Below, one piece after another: positions 58,782-64,000 of a DNA stretch of 64,000 nucleotides; within the stretch, counting starts at the first letter, position 1, and each line of letters opens with the position of its first letter. A program made the position numbers and the translations under genes. Below the pieces are notes generated by a model that was not told where the DNA came from, did no database searches, and worked only from the letters and a program-made list of their open reading frames with translations. The stretch is from Plantactinospora soyae (GTDB taxonomy: Bacteria > Actinomycetota > Actinomycetes > Mycobacteriales > Micromonosporaceae). The stretch lies in NCBI RefSeq assembly GCF_014874095.1, contig NZ_JADBEB010000001.1, forward strand, positions 2,604,001 to 2,668,000. Reading direction: 5' to 3'.

Positions 58782-59014
58782 TGACACTCCCTTGTCGATG
58801 GTGCACTCCGGACACGATGGAGCGGTTTGATCGAGACGTCCGCAGTGCGTGGTGTGGCCGTGACCCGGCGAGCGGCACAGGGTTGTCTGGGTCGGCGGGC
58901 CGGGCTTCCTCAGCGTGCTTCGGCATGATGGGGTGGATGGTTGACGGATTGTTGTAGGTCGTTGGGCGAGGCCGCGGAAGTGGCGGCGCCGGGCCACCGG
59001 TTCGAGGGAGCGTC

Positions 59015-61849
59015 TTGCAGATTCAGGTGCTGGGGCCGGTGCAGGTGTGCGGCAACGGTCGGACCCTCGACGTCGGGCCCCGCCAGCAGCGGCACGTCCT
59101 GGCCGCGCTCGCCGCCGACGTGGGCCGGGCGGTGACCACGGAGATGTTGATGGACCGGGTCTGGGAGCAGGTCCCGCCGGGCGCCCGTCGGACGTTGCAC
59201 GCGCACATCACCCGGATCCGACGGCTGCTGGAGGGTGCCGCACCGGCCGGTACGCCGCCGACGGTGGTGCGCCGCTCCGGTGGCTACGTACTCGACGTCG
59301 ACCCGGACCGGATCGATGTCCACCGGATGCGCCGGTTGGTCGGCCAGGCTCGCGTCGCGCGGTGCGGCGACGTCGAACGGGCCGCGTTGCTGCGGGAGGC
59401 GGTCGAGCTGTGGCGCGGTGATCCGCTGGGCGGGTTGACCGGGTCGTGGGCGGCGCGGACCCGTGAGCGGTGGCGTCGGGAATACCTCGACACGGTCGTG
59501 GCCTGGGCCCACACCGAGGTGCGGTTCGGTGACCCCGGCGCCGTAATCGCCACGCTCAGGGAGCTGACCGGCGAACACCCCCTGGTGGAGTCCCTTGCCG
59601 CGGCGCTGATGCAGGCGCTGTACGCCGCCGGCGGGCCCGCCGAGGCCCTGGAGCACTACGCCACCGTCCGCCGACACCTCGCCGACGAACTCGGCGTCGA
59701 CCCCGGGCCCGACCTGCGGGCGATGCACCAGGCGATCCTGCGCGGTGAACTGGATCCCCTCCGCGATCCTGCCGCCGCCACCCGGCCGGGCGCCGGGGCA
59801 CCGGTGATACCGCGCCAGTTACCCGCCGACGTGCCAGGCTTCACCGGCCGAGCCGGGCATCTCGCGGAACTCGATGCCCTGTTGACGCGACGGTCCGGGG
59901 CGGCGCAGACGGCCGTGGTGATCTCCGCGGTGTCCGGGACCGCCGGGGTGGGCAAGACGGCGCTGGCGGTGCACTGGGCGCACCTCGTCGCCAGGGAGTT
60001 TCCCGACGGGCAGCTCTATGTGAACCTTCGCGGGTTCGACCCGGACCGGCGGATGATGGCACCGGTCGACGCGGTCCGCGGCTTCCTCGACGCCCTCGGC
60101 GTACCACCCGGGCGCGTTCCGGCGGCGTTGGACGCCCAGGTGGCGCTCTACCGCAGCCTGCTCGCCGACAAGCGGGTCCTGGTCGTACTCGACAATGCCC
60201 GTGACGCGGAGCAGGTCCGCCCGCTGCTACCGGCCACCCCCACCGCGCTGGCCGTGGTGACCAGCCGCAACCAGCTCACCCCGCTGCTCGCCGTCGACGG
60301 CGCCCGCCCGCTCATCCTCGACATCCTGTCCCCGGCCGAGGCCCGGGACCTGCTGACGTACCGACTTGGCGCGCAGCGGATCGCCGCCGAGCCGGACGTC
60401 GTCCGGCAGATCATCGCTGCCTGCGCCCGACTGCCGCTCGCACTGAGCATCGCCGCAGCCCGTGCCCAACAGTCCAGCTTTCCGCTGGCCACTCTCGCGG
60501 GCGAGCTGAGCGAGGCCGGTCGACAGCTCGACGCCCTCGACGCCGGCGATCCGGTCAGCCAGGTGCGGGCGGTGTTCTCCTGGTCCGTCACCGCGCTGAG
60601 CCCGCCTGCCGCCCGATTGTTCCGGCTGCTGGGGCTGCATCCCGGCCCGGACATCGGCACACCGGCCGCGGCCAGCCTCGCCGGCCATCCCGTGCCCGAG
60701 ACCCGCCGGCTGCTGGGCGAGTTGACCCGGGCCAACCTCCTGGCCGAACCCGTCCCGGGCCGGTACACCTGTCACGATCTGCTCCGCGCCTATGCCGCCG
60801 AACTCGGCCACAGCGCCGAATCCGAGCACGATCGTCTCGGGGCCATCCGGCGGGTCCTCGACCACTACACCCATACCGCCCACGCCGCCGATCGGCTTCT
60901 GCACCCGACGCGCGACCCGATCCCGGTGCCGCTCATCCCGCCGGCGACGGGCGCCAGCCCCGCGGATCCCACCGACCACCAGCAGGCGATGGCCTGGCTC
61001 AGCACCGAGTACCCGGTCCTGGTGGCCGTTGTCAGGTACGCCGCCGAGACCGGGTCCGACGCGCACGCCTGGCAACTCGCCTGGGCACTCAACACCTTCC
61101 TCGACCGGCGGGGACAGTGGCACGACCAGGCCGCCGCCTGGCAGGGCGCCCTGCACGCCGCCGGCCGCCTGCCCGACCCGGCACGGGCCTTCGCCCGCCG
61201 CCGTCTCGCCTATGCCGACACCCAACTCGGCCGGCACGATGCCGCGCACACCCACCTCCAGCACGCCCTGGACCTGTACACCCGGGCCGGTGACCTGAGC
61301 GGACAGGCGTTCACCCACTACAACCTCGGCTACCTGTTGCAGCGGCAGGACCGGTACGACCAGGCGCTCGACCACAGCCAGCAGGCCCTCGCCCTGCACC
61401 GGGCCGCCGGGCACCGGCCAGGACAGGGGCACGCCCTCAACTCGGTCGGCTGGTGTGCCGCCCAGCTCGGCGACCACGCCCAGGCCCTTACCGCCTGCGA
61501 GCAGGCGCTCGTCCTGTTCGAGGAGGTCGGCGACGGCCATGGACAGGCAAGCACCTTGGACAGTCTCGGCTACGCCCATCACCATCTCGGCCACCATGCC
61601 CAGGCGGTCGACTGCTTTCGGCGGGCGCTCTCGCTGCTGCGTGATCTCGGGCATCGGTACAACGTGGCCGATGTCCTGGACCGTCTCGGCGAAACCCACC
61701 AGGCCGCCGGTGATCCCGCCGCCGCCCGTACCGTCTGGACCGAGGCGCTGGACATCCTCACCGACCTCGACCACCCCGACGCGGAGGCCGTCCGGGTCAA
61801 GCTCAAGGATCTCGACCAGGTCGCGGTACCGGCCACCGAGCCCGGATGA
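59015..61849 (+). CDS. AfsR/SARP-type regulator: winged helix, BTAD, NB-ARC and TPR repeats
   Basis: 944 residues. The OmpR-like DNA-binding domain (1-95) is followed by a BTAD domain (about 105-245: RRLVGQARVARCGDVERAA, LHAHITRIRRLLE before it). The NB-ARC ATPase (about 290-560) has P-loop GTAGVGKT (about 308-315), VLVVLDNARDAEQV (Walker B) and a DLLTYRLGAQR-type ARC. TPR repeats run from about 690 to the end (QAFTHYNLGYLLQRQDRYDQ, GQGHALNSVGWCAAQLGDHA). A STAND-type transcription activator, as in AfsR. The start is TTG 59015 with GAGGGAG five bases upstream. No biosynthetic cluster is visible next to it. Confidence 0.93.
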   Translation: MQIQVLGPVQVCGNGRTLDVGPRQQRHVLAALAADVGRAVTTEMLMDRVWEQVPPGARRTLHAHITRIRRLLEGAAPAGTPPTVVRRSGGYVLDVDPDRIDVHRMRRLVGQARVARCGDVERAALLREAVELWRGDPLGGLTGSWAARTRERWRREYLDTVVAWAHTEVRFGDPGAVIATLRELTGEHPLVESLAAALMQALYAAGGPAEALEHYATVRRHLADELGVDPGPDLRAMHQAILRGELDPLRDPAAATRPGAGAPVIPRQLPADVPGFTGRAGHLAELDALLTRRSGAAQTAVVISAVSGTAGVGKTALAVHWAHLVAREFPDGQLYVNLRGFDPDRRMMAPVDAVRGFLDALGVPPGRVPAALDAQVALYRSLLADKRVLVVLDNARDAEQVRPLLPATPTALAVVTSRNQLTPLLAVDGARPLILDILSPAEARDLLTYRLGAQRIAAEPDVVRQIIAACARLPLALSIAAARAQQSSFPLATLAGELSEAGRQLDALDAGDPVSQVRAVFSWSVTALSPPAARLFRLLGLHPGPDIGTPAAASLAGHPVPETRRLLGELTRANLLAEPVPGRYTCHDLLRAYAAELGHSAESEHDRLGAIRRVLDHYTHTAHAADRLLHPTRDPIPVPLIPPATGASPADPTDHQQAMAWLSTEYPVLVAVVRYAAETGSDAHAWQLAWALNTFLDRRGQWHDQAAAWQGALHAAGRLPDPARAFARRRLAYADTQLGRHDAAHTHLQHALDLYTRAGDLSGQAFTHYNLGYLLQRQDRYDQALDHSQQALALHRAAGHRPGQGHALNSVGWCAAQLGDHAQALTACEQALVLFEEVGDGHGQASTLDSLGYAHHHLGHHAQAVDCFRRALSLLRDLGHRYNVADVLDRLGETHQAAGDPAAARTVWTEALDILTDLDHPDAEAVRVKLKDLDQVAVPATEPG

Positions 61850-61872
61850 CCGTGGCGGGACCGCCGACCCCG

Positions 61873-62673
61873 CTATCGCAGGCGCTTCGGTGGAATGTGT
61901 ACCTGGTCGACCCCGGGCAGTCGGCACAGCTCGGTGTCGAGGTCGGCATCGGCGGCGCGGCCGAGGGCGTCCTCGTCGGCCAGCCGAAGCAGGAACGACT
62001 CGTTGAGCAACTCCGGCCTGCCCAGTCCGACCAGCTCGGGCACGTCCTTGAACAGCTCACGGAACCGTTCGGCGGCCTGCTCGCGGGTCTCCAGCCGGAC
62101 TCCGGCGGCACCCGGTACGGCACGCAGCCTCGCCTCGATCGCCTGTCGCTCGGCGTCGCCGAGGTTGGCGCCGAGGAAGACCCGCACTTCGAGCCGGTCC
62201 AGTGTGTCCGGTAGTCCTGGCGGGCTGGGCACGGCCGGGAGATCGGTAACGCACTGGCTGACCGACGTGTGCTTCGGCATGCCGAGGTAGACGATGTCGT
62301 CCACGCCAGGCAGCAGGCGTAGCTCGGCGCGGAGTGGGCCGGCGACGGCACGGTCGAAGGCGGCACGGTTGCGCAGGATCAGCCGGAAGGACTCCGGAAG
62401 CTGATCGACCTCGACGTCCTTCGGCGCGTCCGGGATGTCCTTCACCATCTCCATGTACCGCGCGTACGCCTCCTCGCTCGACTCGAATACGACGTCCGCC
62501 ATGCCCGGTACGGCGCGCAGCCTCGCCTCGACCGCCTGCTTCTGCTGCTCGGTCGCGTCGGCCATCAGGAAGACCGCGATGGGTGTGTCCACCAGGTGGG
62601 CCGGGGAAGCGGAGCCGGCCAGGCCGACGGTCAGCAGTATTCCCAGGACCAGTAGTGAAGCTGCTCTGCGCAC
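61873..62673 (-). CDS. Exported protein with two FtsX-ectodomain-like repeats
   Basis: 266 residues. Signal-peptide-like hydrophobic start (VRRAASLLVLGILLTVGLAG), then two similar ~100-residue domains (about 30-135 and 155-260). Each has an AVFL/VRVFL strand, a QAxEARLRAVPG helix, an SSEEAY/ETREQA turn and a LPESF/LNESF block, as in the FtsX extracellular domain. The permease part of FtsX is absent. The FtsX ectodomain binds RipC-type peptidoglycan hydrolases. TAGGCT eight bases before the GTG suggests a leaderless start. Convergent with the AfsR-like gene. Confidence 0.8.
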   Translation of the reverse strand: MRRAASLLVLGILLTVGLAGSASPAHLVDTPIAVFLMADATEQQKQAVEARLRAVPGMADVVFESSEEAYARYMEMVKDIPDAPKDVEVDQLPESFRLILRNRAAFDRAVAGPLRAELRLLPGVDDIVYLGMPKHTSVSQCVTDLPAVPSPPGLPDTLDRLEVRVFLGANLGDAERQAIEARLRAVPGAAGVRLETREQAAERFRELFKDVPELVGLGRPELLNESFLLRLADEDALGRAADADLDTELCRLPGVDQVHIPPKRLR

Positions 62674-62762
62674 GGATCCGGAGCCTAGTTCGCGGTGTCC
62701 AGTCGACCGGGCGGTGAGCGGGTGATTGCTGGAGAATACTGGAACTTGTACCATTCCTTCCC

Positions 62763-63608
62763 GTGGCCGAGTCCATGGAAATGCTCGAACGTCGGATTGA
62801 CGCCCTGCGGGCGGAGGTCCGGCGTTCCGTAGTGGCTCGGGACGGCGCGCGTACCAGGGCTCTGCGGGCCGAGCTGCGTACCGCCGAGCGGGTGTGGGAG
62901 CAGGCCATCGCCGAGCTGACCGACGAGTCCGATTCCGTCGAGAGTTCGGAGAGTTCGGAGAGTTCGGAACAGTTGGCCGGCGGGTCGTTGGTGCCGGTAC
63001 GCGAGCAGGTGCACCACGCGCTCATCCTGCTCTCGGTACCGGCCGCGCCGAGACTGGTCGCCGAGGTGCACGCCGCGTTCTTCGGTGGAACGGCGACGAG
63101 CCTGGGCGCCAACAAGCTCACCCATTTGCGCCGGGACGAGAAGCGCTCGTTCGAGACGGCGCCGTACGCGCGGCCGTACTATCTCTGTTCCGCGTTGACG
63201 GCCGAGCACCTGGCGCCGGCGCGCGGCCTGGTCGCGGTCTCCACCTGGCCGCTGGAACGGCGGATCGTCGGCCCGCTCAGTCCACGGGTCGACTTCCTGA
63301 CCGCGGCGGCCCGGCTCGCGGAGCGGGCCGGCTCGGTGCCGGACGGCAGCGTCGCGACGGTGAGCCGGCTGCTGTGGCGGTTCGCCACGAACATTCCCGG
63401 TGCCACCAGCTCCCGGTCAGGGGTTGCCGGACATGACACAGTGGATCCTGCGGTGGTGATCAGGGCCGCCGAGGCCGAACGCGAGGTGCACGCCGACGCC
63501 GACCAGGCGCAGCGGGCATCGGCCGCCGATCGGGCCCGCCGGCAGCTCGACAACGTGCAGCAGCTCTTCGGCAGCCCGCTGCGGACGCTCGAGGGGAAGA
63601 CGGCATGA
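62763..63608 (+). CDS. Conserved hypothetical protein, first gene of a two-gene operon
   Basis: 281 residues, soluble. N-terminal coiled-coil-like helix (EMLERRIDALRAEVRRSV), an acidic ESSESSESS linker from three 9-nt repeats (62941-62967), then an about 190-residue region. VREQVHHALILLSVPAAPRL followed by LGANKLTHLRRDEKRSF might be a winged helix. The C-terminus is helical and charged. TACCAT lies eight bases before the GTG. It overlaps the next gene by 4 nt (ATGA). I do not recognise the family. Confidence 0.7.
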   Translation: MAESMEMLERRIDALRAEVRRSVVARDGARTRALRAELRTAERVWEQAIAELTDESDSVESSESSESSEQLAGGSLVPVREQVHHALILLSVPAAPRLVAEVHAAFFGGTATSLGANKLTHLRRDEKRSFETAPYARPYYLCSALTAEHLAPARGLVAVSTWPLERRIVGPLSPRVDFLTAAARLAERAGSVPDGSVATVSRLLWRFATNIPGATSSRSGVAGHDTVDPAVVIRAAEAEREVHADADQAQRASAADRARRQLDNVQQLFGSPLRTLEGKTA

Positions 63609-64000
63609 CGAGCACGAGCATCATCGGTACGAGCGACGGCACCGCCCAGCGGCTGGCCGAGATCCGGGGCGGGGTCCGGCCGACCCGGCACAACGCCCGA
63701 ACCATCGCCGCGCTGACCAGAAATCCGGGCTGTGCCCGGCGGGCCGTGCTGGACGGTGCGGGGGTGGACAAGCAGCGGCTGGCGGCGTACATCGACTTTC
63801 CGTCCCGGTTCGGGCAGTCGCAGTTCGCCCTCGCCCGGGGCAACGCGTTCGAGGCGCAGGTGAAGGCGAACGGCTGCGCCGATCTGTTGAGCCTGTTGCG
63901 GGAACGGCTCGGGTTGCCGATCCCGGAGGTGGCGTACGACGACCTGGAGTCGGTGACCGGTCGGGACAAGGAGAGCCCCGAGGTCCGGTACGCCCGCTCG
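63605..64000 (+). CDS. Candidate RecB-like (PD-(D/E)XK) nuclease, N-terminal part, cut by window edge
   Basis: 132 codons are open to the window edge. TRNPGCARRAVLDGAG (Cys43) and ARGNAFEAQVKANG (Glu83) match the N-terminal pattern of RecB-like nucleases of the Cas4/AddB class (Cys for an Fe-S cluster, G-x-x-F/H-E). The remaining catalytic D-ExK would lie beyond the edge. It is coupled to the preceding gene by ATGA overlap. The assignment rests on these short motifs only. Confidence 0.5.
   Translation, partial: MTSTSIIGTSDGTAQRLAEIRGGVRPTRHNARTIAALTRNPGCARRAVLDGAGVDKQRLAAYIDFPSRFGQSQFALARGNAFEAQVKANGCADLLSLLRERLGLPIPEVAYDDLESVTGRDKESPEVRYARS

Noticed and set aside
60227-61927. Minus-strand frame of 566 codons
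   Set aside because: Antisense to the NB-ARC/TPR part of the AfsR-like gene, Gly/Val-rich and without motifs.
1-64000. Search for tRNA and rRNA genes, integrases and transposases
   Set aside because: No T-loop GGTTCGAAT-type cloverleaf, no rRNA-like sequence and no recombinase motifs were found by eye. A covariance-model search would be decisive.

Overview
The window is high-GC DNA with actinobacterial codon use and frequent GTG starts. It carries mycothiol genes (mshA and a mycothiol-dependent maleylpyruvate-isomerase-type enzyme), glnR, an hbhA-like gene, senX3-regX3-phoU and an AfsR/SARP-type regulator. The gene content and an actinoplanete-style GGGGCCC dyad repeat at gene ends suggest a member of the Micromonosporaceae (Micromonospora or a near relative). 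This is inferred from gene content and order; no 16S rRNA gene is present, and I found no tRNA, rRNA, CRISPR array, transposase or integrase.

Layout. 1-5.3 kb: end of a polysaccharide deacetylase gene, glnR, a membrane protein, a DUF2993 protein, and a sulfur operon (Cys-rich leader peptide, thiosulfate sulfurtransferase, DUF1416 protein). 5.3-25.6 kb: mostly lineage-specific genes. These are an SDR and a divergent keto-acid decarboxylase with paired operators, an FN3 secreted protein, a DivIVA-domain protein and small GntR regulator, a TetR/DUF418 pair with paired operators, an EspC-like/DUF1023/lipoprotein operon, and a 1466-residue secreted subtilisin with Kelch-like repeats. 25.6-38.7 kb: core-type genes. 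These are DsrE, a 34-residue membrane peptide, nitrobindin, pabC, fur, ygfZ, BKACE, asparaginase II, an XRE regulator-hbhA-DUF2516-hydrolase cluster, an alanyl-tRNA editing protein, an SDR, a WYL regulator, EI24 and a macrodomain protein. 38.7-43.6 kb: LacI regulator, mycothiol-dependent enzyme, PadR-HAAS operon with a hexanucleotide repeat in front, a methyltransferase and an SDR. 43.8-57.2 kb: mshA, ybjN, a Rho-N/histone-H1-like protein, an M23 peptidase with an ArsR-like regulator, an MFS transporter, gpm, phoU divergent from senX3-regX3 across a Pho-box cluster, an Rv0495c-type protein, Ppx/GppA and a sugar-phosphate isomerase. 57.2-64 kb: accessory genes, including an AfsR-type STAND regulator, a tandem FtsX-ectodomain protein and, at the right edge, a two-gene operon ending in a candidate RecB-like nuclease cut by the window.

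How it works together. The core blocks match, in order, the M. tuberculosis segment Rv0474-Rv0498 (XRE, hbhA, DUF2516, mshA, ybjN, gpm, senX3, regX3, Rv0495c, ppx, Rv0498) and the Streptomyces glnR-to-phoURP segment, with lineage-specific genes inserted. Nitrogen (GlnR), phosphate (PhoU/SenX3/RegX3), metal (Fur family) and sulfur (leader peptide) control genes therefore lie close together. Many genes have a TANNNT -10 element 6-8 nt before the start codon and no Shine-Dalgarno sequence, which implies leaderless transcripts. Gene ends are often marked by strong hairpins or by the four-copy GGGGCCC dyad repeat.
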